Source: an uncultured Bilophila sp.
GTDB lineage: Bacteria; Desulfobacterota; Desulfovibrionia; Desulfovibrionales; Desulfovibrionaceae
Assembly (NCBI GenBank): GCA_959604115.1
Contig: CAUHBW010000056.1
Span: 1 to 13,663, forward strand
Length of the DNA stretch: 13,663 nt
Reading direction: 5' to 3'
Positions 1 through 9,703 of the stretch are shown here, one piece after another; positions within the stretch are counted from its first letter, which is position 1; every line of letters starts with the position of its first letter. A model generated the notes under the pieces. The model worked only from the letters and a program-made list of their open reading frames with translations. It did not search any database and was not told where the DNA came from. Position numbers and translations under genes: made by a program.

Positions 1-2
1 AT

Positions 3-2555
<2,553 letters not shown>

Positions 2556-2852
2556 GAAAACTCCCGAAAAAGAGGATACACGGCGTCAACCGCATCTCTA
2601 CCTAATAAGACATGCTTCCCTGATTGGCAAATGACGACACGGGACTTTTCTTTATCATGGACATAGAACGGCAAGGGGATGGCCCGACGCGGGAGCCGCA
2701 TGAACAGCGACGGGACGGAGGCCGCCGCGCGTCCCCGAAACCCTTTCCTCCCCTCTTCAATCCACCTTTCGGCTCGCTCCCCGCACAGCCCAACCCTCGT
2801 TTGCCCCAATCCCCATCCGGACCCGCCCGCCGTACGACGCCGCGCCTGAGGC
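2556..2852. other. hypE-secA spacer without a convincing gene
   Basis: This is the non-repeat part of the 384-nt gap between hypE and secA. It contains the secA promoter and ribosome binding site at its left end. Open frames of 110-210 codons cross it on both strands, but they run into hypE in a wrong frame, are rich in Arg/Pro and lack good ribosome binding sites. On the minus strand 2740-2820 is G- and purine-rich with several GGGGA runs, which could be a decayed relative of the nearby hairpin repeat. I could not find a palindrome there, so no call is made. Confidence 0.5.
2602..2630 (-). promoter_or_regulatory. Candidate sigma70 promoter of secA
   Basis: Read on the minus strand, TTGCCA (2630-2625) and TATTAG (2607-2602) are separated by 17 nt, matching the consensus at 5/6 and 4/6 positions. 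It lies about 47 nt upstream of the secA start codon, on the right strand and beyond the preceding hypE 3' hairpin. Sequence match only; no transcription start is known. Confidence 0.5.
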
Positions 2853-2938
2853 CGGTTATAAAAGTCTTGGGAAGGAGAGGGATGGGGAAGGGAACCTTTC
2901 TGGAGAAAGGTTCCCTTCCCCCTTCCCCGATTCTCCGC
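2853..2938 (-). repeat. Purine-rich hairpin repeat, copy A, 3' of hypE
   Basis: An 18-bp perfect inverted repeat has its arms at 2884-2901 (GGGGAAGGGAACCTTTCT) and 2904-2921, only 2 nt apart. Read in the direction of hypE, the element starts right after the TGA with CGCGGAGAATCGGGGAAG, forms the hairpin, then continues through pyrimidines to AAGACTTTTATAACC. No T-run directly follows the stem, so it is not a textbook intrinsic terminator, although it may still shape or stabilise the hypE 3' end. It has the same layout as copies B, C and D. Confidence 0.8.
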
Positions 2939-2939
2939 G

Positions 2940-3956
2940 TCAGCAAATCCTCGGCAACTGATCGCCTTCGAGCATGGACAACAACCGGCGGCCTCCGATG
3001 GGCGTCCTGAGCACGACCTGACCGGGCCGCACCGGGGCCTCGGCTTCGAGCACCGTGCCGATGCGGGCGGCCTCGCGGCCCTGCGGCTCGGAACGGAGCA
3101 CGTCGAGCGCGGCCTGCGCCTTGGCCTCGGGCACGAAACAGAGCATCTTGCCCTCATTGGCGAGATACAGCGGATCAAGACCGAGCACGTCGCACCCGGA
3201 ACGCACCGCGTCGTGGATCGGGATGGCCTCCTCCTCGATGGAACAGACCACGCCGGACTGGCCCGCGATCTCGTTCAGCGTGGTGGCGAGGCCGCCGCGC
3301 GTGGGATCGCGCAGGACATGGATGTCCCCGACTTCGAGCATCAGACGCTCCACCATCCGGTTGAGCGCCGCGCTGTCGCTCTCGACGCCCTGAAGAAACG
3401 ACAGGCTGTCACGCTGCCCGAGCACGGCAAGCCCATGATCGCCCACGGCCCCGCTCACGAGGATGGCGTCGCCGGGCCTGGCCCCGCTGCCGGACGGAGA
3501 CGGGTCCGCCAAAATCTCGCCCACGCCCGCCGTGGTGATGAACAGCTTGTCGCAGGCCCCGCGCGGCACCACCTTGGTGTCGCCGGACACGATGAACACC
3601 CCGGCGTTGCGGGCCGCTTCCGCCATGCTCTCGACCACCTTGCGGAGGAGATCAAGGTCCAGCCCTTCCTCAAGAATGAAACCGCAGGTCAGATACCGGG
3701 GCCGCGCGCCGAGCATGGAAACGTCGTTGACCGTGCCGTGCACCGCCAGCGTGCCGATGTTGCCGCCGGGGAAAAACAGCGGGGTCACGGTGTATCCGTC
3801 CGTGCTCATGGCGATGGGACCGGAAAGCTCCAGCCGCGCGGCGTCGTCCAGCGTCCGCAGGATGGGATTGTCGAACTGTTCCAGAAACAGTTCGTTGATG
3901 AGCCGCTGAGAAGCCCTGCCGCCGCTGCCGCAATCCAGAAGAAGTGTCTTTGTCAT
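2940..3956 (-). CDS. hypE: Hydrogenase maturation protein HypE
   Basis: HypE dehydrates the carbamoyl group that HypF places on its C-terminal cysteine, giving the thiocyanate that becomes the CN ligands of the iron in [NiFe]-hydrogenases. The 338-aa protein has the PurM/AIR-synthetase fold signatures: CGSGGRASQRLINELF at 9-24, GDTKVVPRG at 125-133, DPTRGGLATTLNEIA at 217-231 and NEGK at 267-270. It ends in PRIC, the required terminal cysteine, so it looks functional. The ATG at 3956 is the only start that gives the family N-terminus; AGG in ACAGGTCGGTT is a weak ribosome binding site. The upstream MFS gene stops 12 nt before, so the two are probably co-transcribed. The usual partners hypA, B, C, D and F are not in the window. 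Confidence 0.97.
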   Translation of the reverse strand: MTKTLLLDCGSGGRASQRLINELFLEQFDNPILRTLDDAARLELSGPIAMSTDGYTVTPLFFPGGNIGTLAVHGTVNDVSMLGARPRYLTCGFILEEGLDLDLLRKVVESMAEAARNAGVFIVSGDTKVVPRGACDKLFITTAGVGEILADPSPSGSGARPGDAILVSGAVGDHGLAVLGQRDSLSFLQGVESDSAALNRMVERLMLEVGDIHVLRDPTRGGLATTLNEIAGQSGVVCSIEEEAIPIHDAVRSGCDVLGLDPLYLANEGKMLCFVPEAKAQAALDVLRSEPQGREAARIGTVLEAEAPVRPGQVVLRTPIGGRRLLSMLEGDQLPRIC

Positions 3957-3968
3957 AACCGACCTGTC

Positions 3969-5411
3969 TTAATGATGATTCCTAAAACGAAGCAACCGGC
4001 GGACAATCCCGGAACCGCCTCCCATCCTGCCGATCGAACAGAAAATCCCGAGCAGGTTGAGCACCCCGAACAGCGCGAAATTGACGTGCATGGCGCTCAG
4101 GAACGCCGGAACGTTGTCCGGGCCGAGCGGTTCGTCGCCGAGGTAGGCGTTCATGGTCAGGGAAATGATGACCATGCTGGACAACGTGCCCAGCGTGCGC
4201 GCCGTGCCCACCAGCCCCGACGCTTCGCCCCGGTGCGCCTCGTCCACGCTGGTCATGATCGCGCTGGTGTTCGGGGAAGCGAACAGAGCGATGCCCGAGC
4301 CTATCACAAGCTGGACCACCGTGACCACCCACAGCGTGGAGTTCCCGTCCAGCGAGGAGGCCAGCAGCAGGCCGACGCCGCAGATCGCGATGCCTATGGT
4401 GGCGATGACGTCCGCGCCGTGCAGGTCCGCCATGCGCCCCCCGAACGGGGAAACGAACACCTGTATGGCGGGCTGCGCGGACAACAGCAGCCCGGTCTGG
4501 AGCAGCGTCAGTCCGTGGACGCCCTGCAGGTACAGGCTAAAATAGAAGGTAACCCCGAAAATGGAACTATAATTGATGAAGGACGCCAGCGTGCTCAGGG
4601 CGAAGGCCCGGTTGCGCACCAGAAACGCGATATCAAGGATGGGGTGCGCGGAATGGCGTTCCGCCCACAGAAACAGTCCGAAGAAAAGCAGGCCGCAGAC
4701 GAACAGCATGCCCGCCCACGCGCCGTCGAGCAACCAGATCGCGCCGATGGACAGCGAACTGATCGCCAGCGTGTAGAACAGGCTCCCCCGCCAGTCGAAG
4801 GGATCGTCCGGGGCGTCCTTCCAGTCGCGGCGCACGTTGCAGTACATGAGCAGCCACGCGATTACCCCGATGGGCACCACGCTGAAAAACAGGAATTGCC
4901 AGCCGAGGGCCGTGCCGAGCAGTCCCGCGAGTCCGGGACCGAGGGACAGTCCGCTGTACACGCCGATGGAGGTGAGGCCCAGCACCCTGCCGAGCTGTTC
5001 CGGCGGGGCGCAGCTCGCAAGGATCGCCAGCGCGCAGGTGTTCATGATCGCGGTGCCCATCGCCTGCACGAAACGGACGCCCAGAAATACCCAGATGTCC
5101 GTAACGAAAGGCAACAGGGCCGACATGGCGACGAACAGCGACAACCCGCCGAGGAACAGGCGTCTGCGCCCGATCATGTCGCCCACGCGCCCGGAAACCA
5201 GATGAAAGATCGCCAACGACAGCGTATAGGCCGCGTTGATCAGGCTCAACTGCATGGCGCTGGCGTGCAGATCCCTGCCGATGGCGGGCAGCAACGGCCC
5301 CGCACCGGACAGCATGAACGGCAGCATGAACTGGGCCGCGCCCACGGCGATGATGACCGTGTTCAGCGAAACCTGCCCTTCTCCCGATGGCTGTTTTGTT
5401 TCAGTTCTCAT
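3969..5411 (-). CDS. MFS drug-type exporter, 14-helix (DHA2/QacA-EmrB-like)
   Basis: This is an inner-membrane proton-coupled exporter of the major facilitator superfamily. From the ATG at 5411 it is 480 aa and hydrophobic throughout, with about 14 predicted helices. Motif A is GRVGDMIGRRRLFLGG at 74-89 and the antiporter motif C is GVYSGLSLGPGLAG at 150-163. The central DDPFDWRGSLFYTLAI at 202-217 is typical of the 14-helix drug:H+ family. The substrate cannot be read from sequence. The open frame extends 66 codons further up, but that extension is Arg/Gly-rich and not MFS-like. An ATG at 5450 and a GTG at 5435 are alternative starts, and none of the candidate starts has a strong ribosome binding site. 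It ends 12 nt before hypE and follows the GNAT gene by 109 nt. Confidence 0.93.
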   Translation of the reverse strand: MRTETKQPSGEGQVSLNTVIIAVGAAQFMLPFMLSGAGPLLPAIGRDLHASAMQLSLINAAYTLSLAIFHLVSGRVGDMIGRRRLFLGGLSLFVAMSALLPFVTDIWVFLGVRFVQAMGTAIMNTCALAILASCAPPEQLGRVLGLTSIGVYSGLSLGPGLAGLLGTALGWQFLFFSVVPIGVIAWLLMYCNVRRDWKDAPDDPFDWRGSLFYTLAISSLSIGAIWLLDGAWAGMLFVCGLLFFGLFLWAERHSAHPILDIAFLVRNRAFALSTLASFINYSSIFGVTFYFSLYLQGVHGLTLLQTGLLLSAQPAIQVFVSPFGGRMADLHGADVIATIGIAICGVGLLLASSLDGNSTLWVVTVVQLVIGSGIALFASPNTSAIMTSVDEAHRGEASGLVGTARTLGTLSSMVIISLTMNAYLGDEPLGPDNVPAFLSAMHVNFALFGVLNLLGIFCSIGRMGGGSGIVRRLLRFRNHH

Positions 5412-5520
5412 GGAAGCGTTGTACGTCCCCACGCGAAGCCGGTCAATCATGCACCCGGCCGGACGCCCCTCACGGATACGGCGACGCCCTTTTCCCACGC
5501 CTGCTGCGGCTCCCGGCCCG

Positions 5521-6021
5521 TCAAGAACGCGGCGGCGCCTCCAGCCACCGAGCCATGAAGCAGACGACGAACGGCAAGTGCGCGAACGTGCGGGTTTCCT
5601 TCCGCACAAAGCCGTTCCGCTCGTACCAGCGCACCAGCCAACGGTTCTCGTACATGACCCCGATGGAAAGCGTGCCGCCCCCGGCCTTCCGCGCCGTTTC
5701 CGCCGCGTGCGCGACCAACGCCGCGCCGTATCCCCGCCCCCGGCGTTCCGGAAGAACCGCCAGCTTTTCGAGGTGGAACACCGCGTCGTCCTTGCGCTTC
5801 AGGGCCGCAACCCCCGCCATGCCGCCCTCGTCGAACAGGCCGTACAACGCCGTGCCCCGGTCCAATTCCTCGGCCAATGCCTCGTCCCGCAGAAACGCCC
5901 CGTTCGTCGGACAGTTTTCCTCCGTCAGACCGAAGGCTTCCGCCACCGTCCAGAATGCCTGCCGGATCACCTGTGCCCCCGCCGCCACATCGCCGTGCGC
6001 AAGCCGCCTGATCGTATACAC
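5521..6021 (-). CDS. GNAT family N-acetyltransferase
   Basis: A 166-aa acetyl-CoA-dependent N-acetyltransferase. The core is at 81-105, HLEKLAVLPERRGRGYGAAL, containing the acetyl-CoA pyrophosphate loop RxxGxG (R94, G97, G99). The final strand-helix ends in WYERNGFV at 132-139. The acceptor substrate is unknown. I chose the GTG at 6021 because GAGG lies 7 nt upstream; a second GTG directly before it (6024) is possible. The frame stays open far upstream, to about 7275, but there it runs antisense-like through the UPF0280 gene in the wrong frame and is not real. It lies between UPF0280 and the MFS gene on the same strand. No clear promoter of its own was seen in the 281-nt spacer 6022-6302, which holds repeat copy B. 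Confidence 0.9.
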   Translation of the reverse strand: MYTIRRLAHGDVAAGAQVIRQAFWTVAEAFGLTEENCPTNGAFLRDEALAEELDRGTALYGLFDEGGMAGVAALKRKDDAVFHLEKLAVLPERRGRGYGAALVAHAAETARKAGGGTLSIGVMYENRWLVRWYERNGFVRKETRTFAHLPFVVCFMARWLEAPPRS

Positions 6022-6242
6022 CACGTCACCTCGCCAACATCCTTCATCCGGTCCTCGAACACCAGCCGCTCGTATACCCGTCCCCCCTCTGATCACCACA
6101 TGCCCCGACCGCCCCTCCGATCGAATCGCGACCATCCCCCTAGCTTCCCTTCTTTCCCATGCAAACGCGCCTTCCCCCGCGCCGAACCGGGGGACGGACG
6201 CCTCAGCCCCAGACGAAAAGCCCGCCCGTCCCGGCATGGCCC

Positions 6243-6298
6243 CATCGTCTTGGGAGGGAGAGGGGAAGGTTCCCTCTCCCCTTCCCCGGGACTCCGCG
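6243..6298 (-). repeat. Hairpin repeat, copy B, shortened, 3' of UPF0280
   Basis: Read in the UPF0280 direction, just past its TAG comes GCGCGGAGTCCCGGGGAAGG, very like the start of copy A, and the element ends in CCCAAGACGATGG. The remaining palindrome is a 9-bp perfect stem, GGGAGAGGG (6256-6264) with CCCTCTCCC (6272-6280) and a 7-nt loop. Compared with copies A and C the inner part of the hairpin is missing, so this looks like an internally deleted copy. Confidence 0.65.
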
Positions 6299-6302
6299 CA
6301 CA

Positions 6303-7064
6303 CTACTCCACCGCCACCAGCTCCATATCGCCCCAGACGCCGACGGCTCCTCCGCACTGGGCGAAAATTCCGGTAAGTCCGTGCCGTACATGGCGTTTGG
6401 CAAGTTCGAGCACGGCCTTGACGTCCTCGGGCCCGTGCAGGCGGTTGCAGAACGCCGTCGCCAGCGCATCGGCCAGCGCACCGTCCGGGGACCGCACCAG
6501 CGCCAGCTCGCCCCGGCCGAAACTCAGGGAATGCCCGATGGTCGCGGACGAGGCGCACAGGGCGAGCGGACAGGCCGAAGCCGCCACGCGCAGGCCGATC
6601 GCCACGCCGGACTCGGGATCGGGCAGCAGGCCGACTACGCGGTCGCGCCTCGAATACATGTAAATATCCCCGCCGTTCTCGATGATGAGATCCGGAGAAC
6701 GATCGCACAGGGATTCGGCGGCCATCTGCGCGATGGTCCCCGCTACCGCCGCGAACGGCCCCACGCCGGCGGCGAAGGCCGCCTCCGTCATCCGCCGGAC
6801 AATCTCCGGCGCGCCCGTTTCGGGCAGGGGAACGGGAAGCAGACTCGTCCGAAAGGCCGGGTGCAGGACGATCCACGCCTCCAGCTCGCCGCGCAGCGCC
6901 CGGACGCGCGCGGCAAGGGCCTCCCGGAAGCCCTCGGGCAGGGGCGAAACCGCCGTCACCCGCAAGTCCGTCTCCGCGATCACGAGCTGAAACCCGCATT
7001 CGCCGTCGCGCGGGGCGCACCGGTTCCGGTAGCCCCGGTGCGGGTCGAGATGAATCCCTTTCAT
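6303..7064 (-). CDS. UPF0280 family protein (ApbE-like fold)
   Basis: The 253-aa protein matches the UPF0280 family, related in fold to ApbE flavin transferases but of unproven function. Recognisable features are the N-terminal YRNRC...FQLVIAETDLRVTA at 12-38 and the P-x-F-x-x-SLLPVPL segment at 69-80. Further on are GPFAAVAGTIAQ at 102-113, LIIENGGDIYMYS at 126-138 and CASSATIGHSLSFGRGE at 170-186. The glycine-rich IENGGDIY is the ApbE-like signature. No signal peptide is visible, so it is probably cytoplasmic. The ATG at 7064 has AGGA close upstream. It is the first gene of the minus-strand group and is transcribed divergently from argF. Assigning it to flavin transfer would be a guess. Confidence 0.9.
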   Translation of the reverse strand: MKGIHLDPHRGYRNRCAPRDGECGFQLVIAETDLRVTAVSPLPEGFREALAARVRALRGELEAWIVLHPAFRTSLLPVPLPETGAPEIVRRMTEAAFAAGVGPFAAVAGTIAQMAAESLCDRSPDLIIENGGDIYMYSRRDRVVGLLPDPESGVAIGLRVAASACPLALCASSATIGHSLSFGRGELALVRSPDGALADALATAFCNRLHGPEDVKAVLELAKRHVRHGLTGIFAQCGGAVGVWGDMELVAVE

Positions 7065-7078
7065 GGTCCTGACCGTCC

Positions 7079-7107
7079 TTTACTTTTGATGAGATTGATT
7101 CTAAAAA
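7079..7107 (+). promoter_or_regulatory. Candidate promoter for argF
   Basis: TTTACT (7079-7084) and TAAAAA (7102-7107) are 17 nt apart, each 4/6 to sigma70 consensus, about 80 nt before the argF ATG. The leader then contains CACCC-TGCG-GGGTG at 7131-7144, a small hairpin of unknown meaning. I see no convincing ARG box. Confidence 0.33.
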
Positions 7108-7126
7108 AATGTTTTCGCAAAGTCGA
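7098..7126 (-). promoter_or_regulatory. Candidate promoter for the UPF0280 gene
   Basis: Minus-strand TCGACT (7126-7121) and TAGAAT (7103-7098) lie 17 nt apart, 4/6 and 5/6 matches to sigma70. It overlaps the candidate argF promoter on the other strand, so the two could compete. Pattern match only. Confidence 0.35.
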
Positions 7127-7186
7127 TTCCACCCTGCGGGGTGCCTTTTCCATCCCCTTTTCCAAGCGTCCACACAGGAGAACGCC

Positions 7187-8089
7187 ATGCCAAAGCATTT
7201 CATGAGAATCCGCGACCTCGGACACAGCGGGGCCTGGGATATCATCCGCCGTGCCAAGGAAATGAAAGACACCAACTATCGCGGTCACTGCATGGACGGC
7301 AAGGTCGCGGCGCTCATCTTTGAAAAAGCCTCCACGCGCACCCGCGTCTCTTTCGACGTGGCCGTCCGCCAGCTCGGCGGCACCACCATCTTCATGACCC
7401 CCGCCGAAAGCCAGCTCGGCCGCTCCGAACCCCTGCGCGACACCGCCCGCGTGCTCTCCCGCTATGTGGACTGCATGATCGTCCGCACCTTCGGACAGGA
7501 AAAGCTTGACGAACTCGCCGAATTCGGCTCCATCCCGGTGGTCAACGCCCTGACCGATCAGGGCCACCCCTGCCAGCTCATGGCCGACCTGCTGACCATC
7601 TACGAACACACCCCCGACTTTTCCAAAGTCACCGTGACGTGGGTGGGCGACGGCAACAACATGGCGAACTCGTGGATCGAAGCCGCCATGTACTTCCCCT
7701 TCCAGCTCAACATGGCGATCGCTCCCGGCTACGAGCCGGACCAGCAGCTGCTCGCCCTCGCCCTCCAGTCCGGAGCCAAGATCTTCCTCACCCACGATCC
7801 CAAGATCGCGGCGGACGGCGCGAACTACATCTACGCCGACGTCTGGGCCTCCATGGGACAGGAAAGCGAACAGAAAAAGCGCGAGGAAGCCTTCAAGGGC
7901 TTCTGCGTGAACAGCGAACTCATGGGCCTCGCCGCCCCCGGCGTCAAGTTCCTGCACTGCCTGCCCGCGCACCGCGGCGAGGAAGTGACCGACGAGGTTA
8001 TCGAAAGCGAAGCCTCCATCGTCTGGGACGAAGCGGAAAACCGTCTGCACGCCCAGAAAGCCATCCTCGAATGGGTCTTCTCCGACTAG
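7187..8089 (+). CDS. argF: Ornithine carbamoyltransferase
   Basis: Catalyses carbamoyl phosphate + L-ornithine to L-citrulline in arginine synthesis, in the cytoplasm. The 300-aa protein carries the carbamoyl-phosphate site STRTR (in EKASTRTRVSFDVA, about residues 45-58), HPCQLMAD near residue 129, the ornithine-site SMG (in DVWASMGQ) and the catalytic HCLPAHRGEEV. All are intact, and HCLPAHRGEE favours ArgF over putrescine or other carbamoyltransferases. The ATG at 7187 has AGGAG 7 nt upstream. An open frame reaching back to 7109 adds 26 residues that are not family-like. The gene is monocistronic: it is bounded by a divergent promoter region and an intrinsic terminator right behind its TAG. 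No other arg gene is in the window. Confidence 0.98.
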   Translation: MPKHFMRIRDLGHSGAWDIIRRAKEMKDTNYRGHCMDGKVAALIFEKASTRTRVSFDVAVRQLGGTTIFMTPAESQLGRSEPLRDTARVLSRYVDCMIVRTFGQEKLDELAEFGSIPVVNALTDQGHPCQLMADLLTIYEHTPDFSKVTVTWVGDGNNMANSWIEAAMYFPFQLNMAIAPGYEPDQQLLALALQSGAKIFLTHDPKIAADGANYIYADVWASMGQESEQKKREEAFKGFCVNSELMGLAAPGVKFLHCLPAHRGEEVTDEVIESEASIVWDEAENRLHAQKAILEWVFSD

Positions 8090-8096
8090 CGGCCCC

Positions 8097-8131
8097 CGGC
8101 TCCGGCCCCCATTCCGGGCCGGAGCCGTTTT
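8097..8131 (+). terminator. Intrinsic terminator of argF
   Basis: A perfect 12-bp stem, CGGCTCCGGCCC (8097-8108) pairing with GGGCCGGAGCCG (8116-8127), has a 7-nt loop and is followed by TTTT. It starts 7 nt after the argF stop codon. Confidence 0.9.
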
Positions 8132-8141
8132 CCGGAAATCA

Positions 8142-8170
8142 TTGACATCCTCCCTGTCGGGGAGAATGGT
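8142..8170 (+). promoter_or_regulatory. Candidate promoter of the flavoprotein-comF-DUF4198-cat operon
   Basis: A perfect -35 TTGACA (8142-8147) is followed 17 nt later by a poor -10, AATGGT. Between them lies a small inverted repeat CTCCC-TGTCG-GGGAG, placed where a regulator could bind. It follows the argF terminator directly and precedes the first gene of the operon by about 55 nt. Confidence 0.35.
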
Positions 8171-8226
8171 TCTGCACCAGCCCTTCTCCGGCGTCCCGGC
8201 GTCTTCTCGCCCGAAAAGGAGGATTC

Positions 8227-8856
8227 ATGGAACCGTCAGTCACCCCATGCGCTGAACCGGACCCTCCCGAAACCACCGTTTGCCTCATGGCCTGCAGCCC
8301 GCATGCGGACGGCACCAGCGACGCCGCCGCCCGTGTTCTGGAGCGGGCTCTCGCGTCGCGCGGCGTCGTCGTAGATCACATCCGCCTCAGGGACTGGAAG
8401 GTCCACCCCTGCATCGGCTGCGGACACTGCGTCACCCATTCGGGGGCCTGCATCTTCGACGGGGACGGCGCACAAGAACTTTTCCGGCGGATCGGCCGGT
8501 CGGACGTCCTGCTTCTGACCGTTCCGGTCTATTTTTACGGCCCTCCGGCCCTGCTCAAGGGATTCATCGACCGGGCGCAGGCGCTCTGGGCCGTGCGTCC
8601 GCAAGCCGGGACAGCCGCCGTGCGCGACGCCCGCGTCGCCCTGTTCGCGGCGCGCACGCGGGGTGAAAGGCTGTTCGAGGCCAACCTGCTGATCTTGCGC
8701 TGCTTTCTGGATACGCTGGGATTCGGGCTGCGCGACCCGCTGCTCCTGCGCGGCGTCGAAGGGCCCTCGGATATTTTCCATCCACAGACCATCGCCCAGC
8801 TTGAACGACTCGGGCTCGAAGCCGCCGAACAGGCCATCCGTTTCCATCATGAATGA
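8227..8856 (+). CDS. Flavodoxin-fold NAD(P)H-dependent oxidoreductase, iron-sulfur flavoprotein-like
   Basis: A 209-aa flavodoxin-like protein of the NADPH-dependent FMN reductase/iron-sulfur flavoprotein group. After a short N-terminal extension, CLMACSPHADGTSDAAARVL at 19-38 is the FMN phosphate loop. PVYFYGPPALLKGFIDR at 100-116 is the second flavin-contacting loop. Between them CIGCGHCVTHSGAC (Cys 62, 65, 68, 75; CX2CX2CX6C) matches the compact cluster motif of Isf proteins, which bind a [4Fe-4S] cluster. Whether all four are ligands here is an inference, since plain flavodoxin-family members often keep only some of these cysteines. The ATG at 8227 has a near-perfect AAGGAGG upstream. Its end overlaps the comF start (ATGAATGA). 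The electron partners are unknown. Confidence 0.88.
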   Translation: MEPSVTPCAEPDPPETTVCLMACSPHADGTSDAAARVLERALASRGVVVDHIRLRDWKVHPCIGCGHCVTHSGACIFDGDGAQELFRRIGRSDVLLLTVPVYFYGPPALLKGFIDRAQALWAVRPQAGTAAVRDARVALFAARTRGERLFEANLLILRCFLDTLGFGLRDPLLLRGVEGPSDIFHPQTIAQLERLGLEAAEQAIRFHHE

Positions 8857-9676
8857 ACGAAGTTTCCGTTTTCTCCAACCCCTGCGCGATCTGCTCCACG
8901 CCACTTCACTGGACGAACGGCGCTGCATTCTGTGCCATATCCCGTTTTCTCCGCTGGATCGGGGGGAACTGCCCGCGGAGGCCGCGCCCCGCATGGGAAT
9001 CCCGCTGTGCCCGTCGTGCCGGGCGCTGCTCCGGCCCCGCAAGGGCGGCTACTGCCCCCGCTGCGGCGAACTGAAGCCGTTCCCCGACTCGGAACCCGAA
9101 CGTTGCGAAACCTGCCGCAAGACGCCGCCCCCGTGGGAGCATTTCCGCTTTTACGGCGCGTACAGCGGCGCGCTCAAGACCCTGCTCCTGCGCGGCAAGT
9201 TCGGCGCGGACCCGGCGGTCCTGCATCTGCTCGGGCGTTTCCTCGCCCATTCCTGCGCCGATCTGCCGAAGCCCGACGCCATCGTCCCCGTTCCCCTGCA
9301 CTCCACCCGGCTGCGCGAGCGCGGCTTCAACCAGTGCCAGGAACTGGCCCGCCCGCTGGCCGACGCGCTCGGCGCGCCGCTCATGCCCGAACTGCTGCGC
9401 CGCCAACACCCCACCCGCCATCAGGTGGGCCTGAGCGAAGCCGAACGCCTCGCCAACCTCGAAAGCGCGTTCCTCGCCACCCCACAGGCCCGGGGCAAGC
9501 GCATCCTGCTCGTCGACGACACCTACACCACCGGAACCACCCTGCGCCGGGCCGCCGGCGCGCTGCTCGACCCGCACGCCGGAGCCGCCGCCGTGGACGT
9601 GGCGGTCGTCGCCAGAACCCCGCGTGAAAAGCTTGATTTCCAGTACAGTTGGAGCTCCCGCTCCGGAGACAATTGA
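8849..9676 (+). CDS. comF: ComF family protein (phosphoribosyltransferase-like)
   Basis: A 275-aa ComF/GntX-type protein. Four Cys pairs lie in the N-terminal half: C26/C29, C54/C57, C69/C72 and C86/C89. They resemble the zinc-finger part of ComF, which helps DNA uptake in naturally competent bacteria. The C-terminal half is a type I phosphoribosyltransferase: VPVPLHSTRLRERGFNQ at 146-162 and the PRPP loop ILLVDDTYTTGTT at 219-231. The exact role outside competent species is unsettled. I chose the ATG at 8849 because it gives a compact N-terminus and overlaps the flavoprotein stop by 8 nt, implying translational coupling; the frame also has an ATG at 8801. No strong own ribosome binding site. 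The DUF4198 gene starts 27 nt downstream. Confidence 0.93.
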   Translation: MNERSFRFLQPLRDLLHATSLDERRCILCHIPFSPLDRGELPAEAAPRMGIPLCPSCRALLRPRKGGYCPRCGELKPFPDSEPERCETCRKTPPPWEHFRFYGAYSGALKTLLLRGKFGADPAVLHLLGRFLAHSCADLPKPDAIVPVPLHSTRLRERGFNQCQELARPLADALGAPLMPELLRRQHPTRHQVGLSEAERLANLESAFLATPQARGKRILLVDDTYTTGTTLRRAAGALLDPHAGAAAVDVAVVARTPREKLDFQYSWSSRSGDN

Positions 9677-9703
9677 TCAACCCACCGACTGCGGAGGCGT
9701 TTC

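Noticed and set aside
3213..5558. 781-codon open frame antisense to hypE and the MFS gene
   Set aside because: It spans two real genes and their junction, is very rich in Arg/Gln/His/Pro and matches no family I know.
7065..7186. ArgR operator before argF
   Set aside because: No pair of ARG-box-like palindromes is visible; the AT-rich stretch there is explained by candidate promoters.
5521..7275. 584-codon minus-strand frame ending in the GNAT domain
   Set aside because: Only the last 166 codons are GNAT-like. The rest overlaps UPF0280 in another frame and is low-complexity Arg/Pro/Gly; a GTG with a good ribosome binding site marks the true start.
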